Assembly (NCBI RefSeq): GCF_902459585.1
Contig: NZ_CABPSC010000018.1
Location: forward strand, 1 to 64,000
Direction: 5' to 3'
From: Pandoraea nosoerga
GTDB lineage: Bacteria; Pseudomonadota; Gammaproteobacteria; Burkholderiales; Burkholderiaceae
Length of the DNA stretch: 64,000 nucleotides
A program made the translations under genes and the position numbers. Within the stretch, counting starts at the first letter, position 1, and every line of letters starts with the position of its first letter. The notes under the pieces are model-generated. The model searched no databases, had not been told where the DNA came from, and saw nothing but the letters and a program-made list of their open reading frames with translations. Positions 48,472 to 57,866 of the stretch are shown in pieces.

Positions 48472-49173
48472 TTAGTTGTTCAGGGTGAATCCGAAGGGTT
48501 TGGTCGCGGTGGTCTCCACATTGCGACCATCTTTCATCGGGGGCGCGCAGCGCATCTTGTAGGCCGATTCGACGGCGGCCTTGTCCAGTCGGGGAAAACC
48601 GCTCGACTTGGTGATTTCGGCGCTCGTCACCCGGCCATTCGTACCGATGACCACGCGCACCGTGGCCACGCCTTCCTCGCCCAGGCGACGCGACTGCGAC
48701 GGGTAGACGAGCGGCGGGTCCGGGCACTCCACCTTGATGCCTTCCACGCGTCCCGGCGGTGCGGCCGCCGGTGTGGGCGCGGGCGGCGCCGGCGGGGCTG
48801 GCGGCGCGGTGTCCTTCACGGGCTCGGCCGTCTGCTGCGGCGGTGCCACGGGTTCGGCCTTCTGCGTGATCGCGTTGTCGGGCTGAACGCGCGGCTTCGG
48901 CGGCGGCGCAACCTTCGGCTTCGGCGGCTCGGGGGCGGGCTTGGGCGGCGCGGGCTGCACGGGCGCCGGCTTCGGCTGCGGCGGGATGATGGTGGCGGAA
49001 AAGACCGTCGGCACAATCGTCGCCTGTTCGGGCTCGTTGCGCAGATGCGACAAGCCGATCAGGGCGGCGAGGTGAACGACCACGATCGCCGCCGCCACCG
49101 CGATCGCGCGCGGCGACGTTAAGGGATCGCGGCTCGGCACGTTCGCGAGGCCGGTGGAAAGCACAGTCGACAT
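48472..49173 (-). CDS. tonB: TonB energy-transducing protein
   Basis: A 233-residue protein with an N-terminal membrane helix (about residues 24-42), a long Pro/Ala/Lys-rich periplasm-spanning region (residues about 55-140) and the C-terminal TonB domain (YPSQSRRLGEEGVATVRVVI, then KSSGFPRLDKAAVESAYKMR). It transmits proton-motive energy to TonB-dependent receptors. It heads the tonB-exbB-exbD operon. I see no clear Fur box in its upstream region. Confidence 0.93.
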   Translation of the reverse strand: MSTVLSTGLANVPSRDPLTSPRAIAVAAAIVVVHLAALIGLSHLRNEPEQATIVPTVFSATIIPPQPKPAPVQPAPPKPAPEPPKPKVAPPPKPRVQPDNAITQKAEPVAPPQQTAEPVKDTAPPAPPAPPAPTPAAAPPGRVEGIKVECPDPPLVYPSQSRRLGEEGVATVRVVIGTNGRVTSAEITKSSGFPRLDKAAVESAYKMRCAPPMKDGRNVETTATKPFGFTLNN

Positions 49174-49334
49174 GGTAACGGCAAGAGTACGCTAGTTGCG
49201 ATTGCGGCGATGAACGGTGAGTAAAGCGCGGTGCGCGGAACCTCGGGGTTCGGATAGGCCGGGCGTGCGATCAAAGGAAAACCGCGCCAGGGGCGCGGTC
49301 GGCTAACACGGTGAGTCAAAGACCGGACTGCGGC

Positions 49335-49397
49335 TCACCTTCGAAACAGGAAAAACGACAAACATAACGTCGAGACAAAGCCAATCAGGAGTTCCAT
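49335..49397 (-). CDS. Candidate 20-residue membrane peptide
   Basis: MELLIGFVSTLCLSFFLFRR, preceded by GGAGGTG at ideal spacing. It would be one membrane helix with a basic end, resembling KdpF in character, although no kdp genes are nearby. It lies between bfd and tonB. The strong ribosome-binding site makes it worth recording; coding status is unproven. Confidence 0.4.
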   Translation of the reverse strand: MELLIGFVSTLCLSFFLFRR

Positions 49398-49538
49398 CTG
49401 GCACCTCCGGAGGTGACGAATCGCTGGCTGGCGCATGGCTGGCTCCGTTCTCGCCGCGAAGCGTCGTCACGGCGAAACTCATCGATGATGCCCGGCAACC
49501 GGCGGCGCGGGACAGTCCCGGCGCGCTTCGGGCGGTGC

Positions 49539-49796
49539 TCAGGCAGCCAGCGCGAGTTCGCGCCTGACGACTTCGGCCGCCGGGGTTTCCGCCTGGGCCG
49601 ACTGGCAGCAACCGCCGCACGAGCGGCCGCAGCACGGCGTGGCGCCCGAGACCATTTCCTGAACGTAGGGACCGCACTTGCCGCAGCACAGGGCCACGCC
49701 GAGGTCGATCTGGAGATCTTCCATGGTGGTGGCGCCGGCGTCGAGACAGGCCTTGATCTGGCGCTCGGAGACGGATTTGCAGACGCAGACGATCAT
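49539..49796 (-). CDS. bfd: Bacterioferritin-associated ferredoxin with a cysteine-rich tail
   Basis: An 85-residue Bfd. The [2Fe-2S] ligands are C4, C6, C38 and C41 (MIVCVCKSVSERQI and CCGKCGPYV). Bfd reduces the iron core of bacterioferritin to release Fe(II) when iron is short. Typical Bfd is about 64 residues; here a tail adds CCGRSCGGCC (residues 55-64), five more cysteines. Start at the ATG at 49796. A Fur box lies just upstream; bfr is 1.2 kb away beyond murI. Confidence 0.92.
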   Translation of the reverse strand: MIVCVCKSVSERQIKACLDAGATTMEDLQIDLGVALCCGKCGPYVQEMVSGATPCCGRSCGGCCQSAQAETPAAEVVRRELALAA

Positions 49797-49821
49797 GGTG
49801 AAAACGTCAAAATGTAACACT

Positions 49822-49840
49822 AATGAGAATAATTATTATT
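49822..49840 (-). promoter_or_regulatory. Fur box upstream of bfd
   Basis: AATGAGAATAATTATTATT matches the 19-bp Fur consensus well and lies about 26 bases before the bfd start. Iron limitation would derepress bfd. Confidence 0.75.
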
Positions 49841-49965
49841 TAAGTGCGGACGTTTTGCAAGCGTCATCGACCTATCCCATGGTCCGCTCAGGGATATACC
49901 GTTGCCGCGCTCGACGGCAACCGGACGGGTATGCGCAGCCGTGATGGCGCAGTAAGAGACGTCGT

Positions 49966-50844
49966 TCAGGCCGAAATGATGGGAAGGTTTGGCGGCAGGT
50001 CGAGCACCGACGGGCGTTCCGAAGCGATCTCCACCGTTTGGACATGCGCGGAGTCGGGGAGCAGGCGATCGGCCATCGTTTGCAGCGCCTGGGCGTTGGC
50101 CGTGGTGAAGAGGCGCAGGTCGCCGCGCGCGGGAGCCTGCCCGGCCGACGCGCATGCGCCGGGAGCTTCGAGGTCTTCCTCCTGGAGCCGGCGCCGGAGC
50201 TGGCGGGCGATGGCCGCGCCCGTGTCGACGAGCGTGAGCGCCGTGCCGAAACGCCGTTCGATCGCAGGAATCAGGAAGGGGTAATGCGTGCAGCCGAGCA
50301 CCAGCGTGTCGGCGCCTTGCGCCACCATCGGCGCCACGTACCGCTCGAGCAGTGCCATCACTTGCGGCGAATCGACGTCGCCCGCTTCGATGCGATCGAC
50401 CAGCCCGATGCCCGGCTGGCAGAGGAAGCGCTGTCCTTGCGCCGTGTGACGTGCGAGCAGGTCGGCGAAGCGCGCGCTGCGCAGGGTTGCCGCGGTCGCG
50501 AGCACGCCGATCACGCCGCTGCGGGAGGCGGCCGCGGCTGGCTTGATGCCCGGCTCGACGCCCACGACGGGCCACGGTGCATCGGCGCGAAGTGCCGCCA
50601 CGCCATGCGCCGTGGCCGTGTTGCACGCGACGACGAGCGCCTTGGCGCCGTGCTCGCGCAGCCATCGACCGATGGCGACGCTGCGCTGTTCGATGAACGT
50701 GTCCGAGCGCTCTCCGTAGGGAGCGAAGCGCGAGTCGGCGACGTAGCGCAGCGACTCGTGAGGGAGCAGGGCGCGGATGGCCTGCAGGACCGACAGGCCG
50801 CCGAGGCCGGAATCGAAGACGCCAATCGGCGCGTTGGAGGGCAT
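49966..50844 (-). CDS. murI: Glutamate racemase
   Basis: A 292-residue cofactor-independent racemase making D-glutamate for peptidoglycan. The catalytic cysteines are in VACNTATA and LGCTHYPFL; the start IGVFDSGLGGLSVLQAI carries the catalytic Asp-Ser. It lies between bfd and bfr on the same strand, separated from bfr by a terminator. Confidence 0.96.
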   Translation of the reverse strand: MPSNAPIGVFDSGLGGLSVLQAIRALLPHESLRYVADSRFAPYGERSDTFIEQRSVAIGRWLREHGAKALVVACNTATAHGVAALRADAPWPVVGVEPGIKPAAAASRSGVIGVLATAATLRSARFADLLARHTAQGQRFLCQPGIGLVDRIEAGDVDSPQVMALLERYVAPMVAQGADTLVLGCTHYPFLIPAIERRFGTALTLVDTGAAIARQLRRRLQEEDLEAPGACASAGQAPARGDLRLFTTANAQALQTMADRLLPDSAHVQTVEIASERPSVLDLPPNLPIISA

Positions 50845-50852
50845 GGCGAATG

Positions 50853-50878
50853 AAAAAGGGCCGGCAAATGCCGGCCCC
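50853..50878 (-). terminator. Rho-independent terminator of bfr
   Basis: GGGCCGGC, ATTT loop, GCCGGCCC followed by TTTTTC on the minus strand, immediately before the murI start. Confidence 0.8.
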
Positions 50879-50964
50879 GGAATTCTAGCGCAAACCGTGC
50901 CGGCCGATTCATCGAGACGAGGCCGGCGCTGCGCCTGTGATATGCGTTGTCAGGTGGGACGGGC

Positions 50965-51444
50965 TTAGTCTTCGAACGACGCCATGCCCGACTGCTGGTA
51001 GTTCTGCAGACCGACCTTGCCGATGAGCTCGATCTGCGTTTCCAGCCAGTCGATGTGTTCTTCGGTGTCGTGCAGGATCTCATTGAAGATTTCACGCGAG
51101 ACGAAGTCCTTCACGCTTTCGCAGTGCGCCACGCCTTCCTTGCAGGTCTTCTGCGACAGGTATTCGAGCTTCAGGTCGCACTGCAGGATTTCCTCGGTGT
51201 TCTCGCCGATGAGCAGCTTGTGGAGGTCTTGCAGGTTCGGCAGGCCGTCGAGCATGAAAATGCGCTCGATCAGCTTGTCGGCGTGCTTCATCTCACCGAT
51301 GGACTCGTCGTACTCGTGTTTGCCGAGCTTGTTGAGGCCCCAGTGGTTGTACATGCGGGCGTGCAGAAAGTACTGGTTGATCGCCGTGAGCTCGTTGGTG
51401 AGCTGCGCGTTGAGGAGTTCGAGGACTTTCTTGTCGCCTTTCAT
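50965..51444 (-). CDS. bfr: Bacterioferritin
   Basis: A 159-residue 24-mer iron-storage protein. The ferroxidase ligands are E18 region ([17 protein letters not shown]), E51 and H54 (the [17 protein letters not shown] segment), and E127/H130 ([15 protein letters not shown]). The conserved Met in GEMKHADK is the heme ligand. Partner bfd is encoded nearby. Confidence 0.95.
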   Translation of the reverse strand: MKGDKKVLELLNAQLTNELTAINQYFLHARMYNHWGLNKLGKHEYDESIGEMKHADKLIERIFMLDGLPNLQDLHKLLIGENTEEILQCDLKLEYLSQKTCKEGVAHCESVKDFVSREIFNEILHDTEEHIDWLETQIELIGKVGLQNYQQSGMASFED

Positions 51445-51587
51445 TTCGGATCCCTGTTTAAGCAGTTTGCAAGCGGTTGAAATGTAGCTGGAAAATCCCG
51501 GAAAGCCAAGCCATGCAAGGCTTTTCGTGAACCGAGGTGCGAATGGTAACGCGATCCATTCGCGATCATGCCCCCGCCGTGCGGACG

Positions 51588-51614
51588 AAAAAAAGCCCGG
51601 ACGTTGCCGGGCTT
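51588..51614 (-). terminator. Rho-independent terminator of the fumarase gene
   Basis: AAAGCCCGGC, AACGT loop, CCGGGCTTTTTTT on the minus strand, about 105 bases after the fumarase stop. Confidence 0.85.
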
Positions 51615-51718
51615 TCCATAGCGGGCGGGGCGTTGCGGCGCGGCGCGTGCCGCAACGATGACCCGCCGCGGCGCCATCGGGCGGGCGCCGGTATCGCGCA
51701 AATGAACCGGCGCGCGAA

Positions 51719-53242
51719 TTACTCCGCGGCGACCGGAATCTTGCCGATCCTGGCCTGCCATTCCTTCGGACCGGTCTGGTGCACCGACACGCCGGTCGAA
51801 TCGACGGCCACTGTTACCGGCATGTCCTTGACGTCGAACTCGTAGATCGCTTCCATGCCAAGGTCTTCGAACGCCAGCACGCGCGCGGCGCGAATCGCCT
51901 TCGAGACGAGGTAAGCGGCGCCGCCCACGGCCATCAGGTACGCAGCCTTGTGCTTCTTGATGGCTTCGATCGCGGCCGGGCCACGCTCGGACTTGCCGAT
52001 CATGACGGTAAGGCCCGTCTTCGAGAGCATCATGTCGGTGAACTTGTCCATGCGCGTGGACGTGGTCGGGCCGGCCGGGCCGACGACTTCGTCGCGCACC
52101 GGATCGACCGGGCCGACGTAATAAATCGCGCGGCCCTTGAAGTCGACCGGCAGCGGTTCGCCCTTGGCGATCATGTCCGCGATGCGCTTGTGCGCGGCGT
52201 CGCGACCGGTGAGCATCTTGCCCGAGAGCAGCAGCGTCTGACCCGGCTTCCAACTGGCGACTTCTTCCGGCGTGAGCGCGTCGAGATCGACGCGCTTGCT
52301 CGTCTCGGTGTTCGGCGCCCAGTGCACGTTCGGCCAGGCGTCGAGCGAGGGCGCGGCCAGGAACGACGGGCCCGAGCCGTCGAGCGTGAAGTGAGCGTGA
52401 CGCGTGGCCGCGCAGTTCGGGATCATCGCGACCGGCTTGGAGGCCGCGTGCGTCGGATAGTCGAGAATCTTCACGTCGAGCACGGTAGCCAGGCCGCCCA
52501 GGCCCTGCGCGCCGATGCCCAGCGCGTTGACCTTCTCGAACAGCTCGATACGCAGTTCTTCGTTCCAGTTCTGCGGGCCGCGCTTGATCACGTCATGGAT
52601 GTCGATCGGCTCCATGAGCGATTCCTTGGCGAGGACCATCGCCTTTTCCGCGGTGCCGCCGATACCGATGCCGAGCATGCCCGGCGGGCACCAGCCGGCG
52701 CCCATCGTCGGCACGGTCTTCACGACCCAGTCGACGATCGAGTCGGAGGGGTTGAGCATCACGAACTTCGACTTGTTCTCCGAGCCGCCGCCCTTGGCCG
52801 CGACCGTGATGTCGACCTTGTCGCCTTCCACGATTTCGTAGTGGATGACGGCCGGGGTGTTGTCCTTCGTGTTCTTGCGGCCGGCCTCGGGCGGCGCCAC
52901 GATCGAGGCGCGCAGCACGTTGTCCGGGTGCATGTAGGCCTGGCGCACGCCTTCGTTGATCATGTCGGTGAGGCTGCGCTTGGCGTCCCAGCGCACGTTC
53001 ATGCCGACCTTCACGAATACGGTCACGATACCGGTGTCCTGGCACAGCGGGCGGCGGCCTTCGGCGCACATGCGGCTGTTGGTCAGGATCTGCGCGATGG
53101 CGTCCTTGGCCGCCGGGCTTTGCTCGGCCTCGTAGGCGCGGCCCAGGGCCTGGATGTAATCGTCCGGATGGTAGTAGCTGATGTACTGCAGGGCGCCGGC
53201 GACGCTCTGGATGACGTCGTCTTCTTTAATGACGGTAGACAT
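51719..53242 (-). CDS. fumA: Class I fumarate hydratase (4Fe-4S)
   Basis: A 507-residue iron-sulfur fumarase that hydrates fumarate to malate in the TCA cycle. Cluster cysteines are in [21 protein letters not shown] and [12 protein letters not shown]. The protein combines the alpha and beta parts in one chain. Class I enzymes are superoxide-sensitive, which fits the stress genes nearby only loosely. Confidence 0.95.
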   Translation of the reverse strand: MSTVIKEDDVIQSVAGALQYISYYHPDDYIQALGRAYEAEQSPAAKDAIAQILTNSRMCAEGRRPLCQDTGIVTVFVKVGMNVRWDAKRSLTDMINEGVRQAYMHPDNVLRASIVAPPEAGRKNTKDNTPAVIHYEIVEGDKVDITVAAKGGGSENKSKFVMLNPSDSIVDWVVKTVPTMGAGWCPPGMLGIGIGGTAEKAMVLAKESLMEPIDIHDVIKRGPQNWNEELRIELFEKVNALGIGAQGLGGLATVLDVKILDYPTHAASKPVAMIPNCAATRHAHFTLDGSGPSFLAAPSLDAWPNVHWAPNTETSKRVDLDALTPEEVASWKPGQTLLLSGKMLTGRDAAHKRIADMIAKGEPLPVDFKGRAIYYVGPVDPVRDEVVGPAGPTTSTRMDKFTDMMLSKTGLTVMIGKSERGPAAIEAIKKHKAAYLMAVGGAAYLVSKAIRAARVLAFEDLGMEAIYEFDVKDMPVTVAVDSTGVSVHQTGPKEWQARIGKIPVAAE

Positions 53243-53257
53243 GAAACGGCTCTCGAC

Positions 53258-53830
53258 TTAGTGGGGACTGGTGTTTGTAATGACTTGGGGGCTGGCATAC
53301 GCCGGCGCATGGCTGTCGTTGGTCATCTTGTTGACCACGGCCATGACGACGGCGGAAAGCAGGAAGGCGCAGTGAATGATCACTTGCCACATGATCGTGT
53401 GCGGCGTTTGCTGGGCCGCGTCGATGAACGTCTTGAGCAGATGAATCGACGAGATGCTGATGAGCGCCATCGACAGCTTCACCTTGAGCACGCCGGCGTT
53501 TACGTGATCGAGCCACTCCGGCTCGTCGGGATGGCCCTCTACGCCCAGGCGCGAGACGAACGTCTCATAGCCGCCGATGATGACCATGATGAGCAGGTTC
53601 GAGATCATCACCACGTCGATGAGGCCGAGCACGACGAGCATGATCTGCGTCTCGTCGAACGTCGTGGCGTGCGTGACCAGGTGATACAGCTCGACGAGGA
53701 ACTTGTAGACGTAGACGCCCTGGGCGGCGATCAGGCCCAGATAGAGCGGCAATTGCAGCCAGCGGCTAAAGAAGATGACGCGGGGCAGGGGGCGCATCGG
53801 CGCGGCAGACGGACGACCGGAAGTCGACAT
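53258..53830 (-). CDS. UPF0114 (YqhA-type) membrane protein
   Basis: A 190-residue protein with four hydrophobic helices and the motif [20 protein letters not shown] followed by YETFVSRL, typical of the YqhA/UPF0114 family. The start [20 protein letters not shown] is chosen at the ATG at 53830. It precedes the fumarase gene by 15 bases and is probably co-transcribed. Function is unknown; members have been suggested to be channels. Confidence 0.88.
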   Translation of the reverse strand: MSTSGRPSAAPMRPLPRVIFFSRWLQLPLYLGLIAAQGVYVYKFLVELYHLVTHATTFDETQIMLVVLGLIDVVMISNLLIMVIIGGYETFVSRLGVEGHPDEPEWLDHVNAGVLKVKLSMALISISSIHLLKTFIDAAQQTPHTIMWQVIIHCAFLLSAVVMAVVNKMTNDSHAPAYASPQVITNTSPH

Positions 53831-54043
53831 GGCTATCTTGTTGGGGGGCAAAAGCCTGCGCCCGAAGCCGCAGGCCGTAGTTATCAATCCACAAACTCTC
53901 AATGCACGAACGCGACGCGAAGATCGCGCAAACCGGATACCGGCCGAACACTGACCGGACGCCAACCCGATATGGCGCGGGGCATCGCCCGGCGTCCCGG
54001 ATTCCGGGCGGCAAGATCCGGTGTGCCCGGCATGGCCGGCATT

Positions 54044-55096
54044 TTACAACGTCTTGCCGCCAGGGCCGTGTTCCGTTCCGTCCCGGCCGTGCAATAGCGC
54101 GTTGCGCGTGTTGCCGGTCTTGCACGCGCCGGCGGGGGGCAACGCGGCGAGGACGATGCCGGCAATCGTCAGCGCGAGGGCGGCGCCCTGCGCCACGGTG
54201 AGCCGCTCGCCCAGGAAGATCACCCCATAGGCGGTCGCGGCGACCGGCACCATGGCCGTGAAGACGCCGGCGAGCTGGGCGCTCACGTGGCGAATGCCGC
54301 GCATCCACAGAAAGAACGAGAAGACGCTCGCGGCGAGCCCGTACCAGACGACGAGCGCCCAGTGCCCGGGTGTGAGCGCCGCGTAGTCGACCGCCATCAA
54401 TCCGGCAATGCCGAACGGCAGCATCATCGCGCCGCCGAGCAGGTGCGTGTAGGCGCAGATGTCGATGGCCGGCAGTTCGGCCGCGAGGCGCTTCGAGGCG
54501 ATCACGTAGATCGCCTCACACGCGACGGCGCCCAGTACGAGCGCGTTGCCGAGCCAGGCGGTGCCCGCGTCGGCCGTGTCGCCGGCGCCGTGGCTGTCGC
54601 CGCGCGAGACGTTGAGCAGCGCCACGCCGGCGATGGCCAGCGCGACGCTCGCGAGCGCGCGTCGCGACGGAGGCTCGCGCAGCACGGCCCACGAGAGCAG
54701 CGCCACGCAGGCGGGCAGTGTGGCGGTGATGACGCCGGCGGCGGTGGCCGTCGTCATGCGCACGCCCGAGAGCATGAGCAGCGTGAAGAGGAACGTACCG
54801 AAGAACGTCTGCACGAACAGGTGCAGCCACTGCGTGCGCGTGACGCGACGCATTGCCGAGGGCCGGTAGCGCGGCGAGAGCGCGATCACGGCAATGACGA
54901 AGCGCCACAGCGCGAAGGCGGCCACGGGCATGACGGCGACCATCGTCTTGCCGATGCCGACGTTCGTGCCGACGATCGTCATGGCAAGCGCGAGCGCGAA
55001 ACTCGGGAAGCGCGCGAACAGGCGCTCGGCGCGCGAGGACGCGGGGGCGGCGTTCGCGTCGGGCAGGGACGAGGGGGGTGAAGATGTCGAATTCAC
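54044..55096 (-). CDS. EamA/DMT-superfamily exporter
   Basis: A protein of about 350 residues with ten hydrophobic helices in two EamA repeats (first ending ATLPACVALLSWAVLREPPS, second ending GVIFLGERLTVAQGAALALT). These transport amino acids or other metabolites outward; the substrate cannot be told. I prefer the GTG at 55096 with GGAGC upstream; a GTG at 55177 overlaps the probable -10 (TACAAT, minus strand 55146-55151). Confidence 0.84.
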   Translation of the reverse strand: MNSTSSPPSSLPDANAAPASSRAERLFARFPSFALALAMTIVGTNVGIGKTMVAVMPVAAFALWRFVIAVIALSPRYRPSAMRRVTRTQWLHLFVQTFFGTFLFTLLMLSGVRMTTATAAGVITATLPACVALLSWAVLREPPSRRALASVALAIAGVALLNVSRGDSHGAGDTADAGTAWLGNALVLGAVACEAIYVIASKRLAAELPAIDICAYTHLLGGAMMLPFGIAGLMAVDYAALTPGHWALVVWYGLAASVFSFFLWMRGIRHVSAQLAGVFTAMVPVAATAYGVIFLGERLTVAQGAALALTIAGIVLAALPPAGACKTGNTRNALLHGRDGTEHGPGGKTL

Positions 55097-55333
55097 GGGC
55101 GCTCCGGGGCAGTCCGGGGTGGCGGGACAGAGGGGATGCGGGTAGGATTGTAGCGAATACGCCACACTCTGCGGCACGGCGGCGAGGCGTTTCGCGCGAG
55201 TCCCGCACGTGAGGCGCGCGCGGCGCGTGCACCAGTGTAAGGCGTTAGTAAGTCGCTCGTCTTAATGTCACGTTAGCGATTTGTTTTGGCTTGATTGCAA
55301 TCGTTTTTGCAAATCCATAAGAGGGGACAACTC

Positions 55334-57316
55334 ATGGCAGCAATCGAATCGGTATTGCAGGAGCAGCGCGTCTTCGCGCCGCCGCAGGCGCTGGTCGCCA
55401 ACGCGAAGATCTCCGGCATGCCCGCCTATGAGGCGCTGTGCGCCGAGGCCGACAAGGATTACGAGGGATTCTGGGCGCGTCAGGCGCGCGAGAACCTGGC
55501 CTGGCACAAACCGTTCACCAAAGTCCTCGACGAGACCCGTGCCCCGTTCTACACGTGGTTCGAGGACGGGCTGATCAACGCATCGTACAACTGCCTGGAC
55601 CGCCAGATCGAAGCGGGCCTGGGCGACAAGCCCGCCATTGTGTTCGAAGCCGACGACGGCACCGTCACGCCCGTCACCTATCGCGACCTACTCGCGCGCG
55701 TGAACCGTTTCGCCAATGCGCTCAAGGCCAAGGGCGTGAAAAAGGGCGACCGCGTGGTGATCTACATGCCGATGTCGGTCGAGGGCGTGGTTGCCATGCA
55801 GGCCTGTGCGCGCATTGGCGCCACGCATTCGGTGGTGTTCGGCGGCTTCTCGGCCAAATCACTCAACGAACGCGTGATCGATGCGGGCGCCGTGGCCATC
55901 GTCACGGCCGACGAGCAGATGCGCGGCGGCAAGGCGCTGCCGCTCAAGGCCATCGTCGACGAGGCGCTTGCCATGGGCGGTTGCGAGCATGTGAAGTCGG
56001 TGATCGTCTACCGCCGCACGGGCGGCAACGTGACGATGCAGGCCGGTCGCGACGAGGTGCTGCAGGATCTCGTCGCGAGCCAGTCGGACCAGTGCGAGCC
56101 CGAGTGGGTGAGCGCCGAGCATCCGCTCTTCATCCTCTATACGTCCGGCTCGACGGGCAAGCCCAAGGGCGTGCAGCACAGCACCGGCGGCTATCTGCTG
56201 TGGGCGTCGCTCACCATGCAGTGGACGTTCGACATCAAGCCGGACGACGTTTTCTGGTGCACGGCCGACATCGGCTGGATCACCGGCCACACGTACATCG
56301 CCTATGGCCCGCTGGCGGTGGGCGCGACGCAGGTCGTGTTCGAAGGCGTGCCGACGTACCCGAACGCCGGGCGTTTCTGGGAAATGATCGGGCGTCACAA
56401 GGTGTCGGTGTTCTATACCGCGCCGACGGCTATCCGCTCGCTGATCAAGGCGGCCGAGCAGTCGCCGGACGTGCATCCGAAGAAGTACGATCTGTCGTCC
56501 CTGCGCATTCTCGGCTCGGTCGGCGAGCCGATCAATCCGGAAGCGTGGATGTGGTACTACGAGAACGTGGGCGGCGGCCGTTGTCCGATCGTCGATACGT
56601 GGTGGCAGACCGAGACCGGCGGCCATGTGATTACGCCGCTGCCGGGCGCAACGCCGCTCGTGCCGGGCTCGTGCACGCTGGGCTTGCCGGGCATCGACGT
56701 GGCGATCGTCGACGAGACGGGCCAGGACGTGCCCAACGGTCAGGGCGGCATGCTGGTGATCAAGCGCCCGTGGCCGTCGATGATCCGGACGATCTGGGGC
56801 GACCCGGAGCGTTACAAGTCGAGCTACTTCCCGGCGGAGCTGGGCGGCAGGATCTATCTGGCCGGCGACGGCTCGATCCGCGACACGAAGACCGGCTATT
56901 TCACCATCATGGGCCGTATCGACGACGTGCTGAACGTGTCGGGGCACCGCATGGGCACGATGGAGATCGAGTCGGCGCTGGTGGCCAATCCGATCGTGGC
57001 CGAGGCGGCGGTGGTGGGCCGTCCGGACGACACGACGGGCGAGGCCATCGTGGCGTTCGTGGTGCTCAAGCGGGCGCGTCCGACCGGCGACGAGGCCAAG
57101 CAGCTCGCGCTCGAACTGCGCAACTGGGTGGGCAAGGAGATCGGTCCGATCGCCAAGCCGAAGGACATCCGTTTCGGGGACAACCTGCCGAAGACCCGTT
57201 CGGGCAAGATCATGCGGCGCTTGCTGCGCGTGATCGCCAAGGGCGAGGAAATCACGCAGGACACGTCCACGCTCGAGAATCCGGCCATTCTGGACCAGCT
57301 CAAGCAGGCGCAATAA
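55334..57316 (+). CDS. acs: Acetyl-CoA synthetase
   Basis: A 660-residue AMP-forming ligase converting acetate, ATP and CoA into acetyl-CoA. The ATP-binding motif [11 protein letters not shown] is at about residue 270, the hinge region is near [15 protein letters not shown], and the catalytic, acetylation-regulated Lys is in [14 protein letters not shown] near 625. It starts with a GAGGGG site. The downstream symporter pair forms a likely acetate uptake unit with it. Confidence 0.97.
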   Translation: MAAIESVLQEQRVFAPPQALVANAKISGMPAYEALCAEADKDYEGFWARQARENLAWHKPFTKVLDETRAPFYTWFEDGLINASYNCLDRQIEAGLGDKPAIVFEADDGTVTPVTYRDLLARVNRFANALKAKGVKKGDRVVIYMPMSVEGVVAMQACARIGATHSVVFGGFSAKSLNERVIDAGAVAIVTADEQMRGGKALPLKAIVDEALAMGGCEHVKSVIVYRRTGGNVTMQAGRDEVLQDLVASQSDQCEPEWVSAEHPLFILYTSGSTGKPKGVQHSTGGYLLWASLTMQWTFDIKPDDVFWCTADIGWITGHTYIAYGPLAVGATQVVFEGVPTYPNAGRFWEMIGRHKVSVFYTAPTAIRSLIKAAEQSPDVHPKKYDLSSLRILGSVGEPINPEAWMWYYENVGGGRCPIVDTWWQTETGGHVITPLPGATPLVPGSCTLGLPGIDVAIVDETGQDVPNGQGGMLVIKRPWPSMIRTIWGDPERYKSSYFPAELGGRIYLAGDGSIRDTKTGYFTIMGRIDDVLNVSGHRMGTMEIESALVANPIVAEAAVVGRPDDTTGEAIVAFVVLKRARPTGDEAKQLALELRNWVGKEIGPIAKPKDIRFGDNLPKTRSGKIMRRLLRVIAKGEEITQDTSTLENPAILDQLKQAQ

Positions 57317-57341
57317 GCGCGCGGCCCCGCCCCCGGCTGCC

Positions 57342-57866
57342 ATGCACAAACGTTCGCAGACTGGCGAGCGCGAGGCTGTGGGCGCGACGCCGGCCGCGGC
57401 CGGCGGGGCCGAGCTCGACTGGCACGGCGCTGCCGCGCAAATCGCCGTACGTCACTGGCGGCGCACCCTGGGGCTCGTCGCGGTGTTGATGGTGATCGGG
57501 TTCGCAGTAACGTTCGTGCCGCAGTTCTGGGCGCGCGAATGGGCCGGAGTGCGTTTTGCCGGATGGCCGTTGCCGTTCTACATGGGCGCGCAGGGCTCGA
57601 TCCTGACCGACATTGGCCTGATCGTCATCTACGCGTGGCTGCAGCGCAGCAACGATGCGCGCTACCGGCGCGAGCTGCATGCGTTGCGCGAGGCGCATCG
57701 CGCGAGTCTCGGCCTCGACGACGAGGCTCTCGCCGACGATCGGGCGTCTGCCACGTCCGGGCGCGCTTCCTCACGCACGTTCCCCGTCTCGGGTGCTTCC
57801 CGTACCTCCGGCACCTCCCGCGCCTCCAGCACCTCCCGCGCCGATCCGGCGCCCGACCTCCGATGA
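57342..57866 (+). CDS. DUF4212 small subunit of the sodium:substrate symporter
   Basis: A 174-residue protein with two membrane helices (about residues 43-65 and 87-108) and the family features HWRRTLGLVAVLMVIGFAVT, FYMGAQGSILTDIGLIVIYA. It is the small partner of the downstream SSS transporter, comparable to YjcH before ActP. The last 45 residues are Ser/Arg/Thr/Ala-rich and encoded by simple repeats, beyond the normal family length. The stop overlaps the transporter start by 4 nt. Confidence 0.88.
   Translation: MHKRSQTGEREAVGATPAAAGGAELDWHGAAAQIAVRHWRRTLGLVAVLMVIGFAVTFVPQFWAREWAGVRFAGWPLPFYMGAQGSILTDIGLIVIYAWLQRSNDARYRRELHALREAHRASLGLDDEALADDRASATSGRASSRTFPVSGASRTSGTSRASSTSRADPAPDLR

Noticed and set aside
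51779-54097. A 772-codon open frame on the plus strand
   Set aside because: Antisense to the fumarase and UPF0114 genes, with shadow composition.
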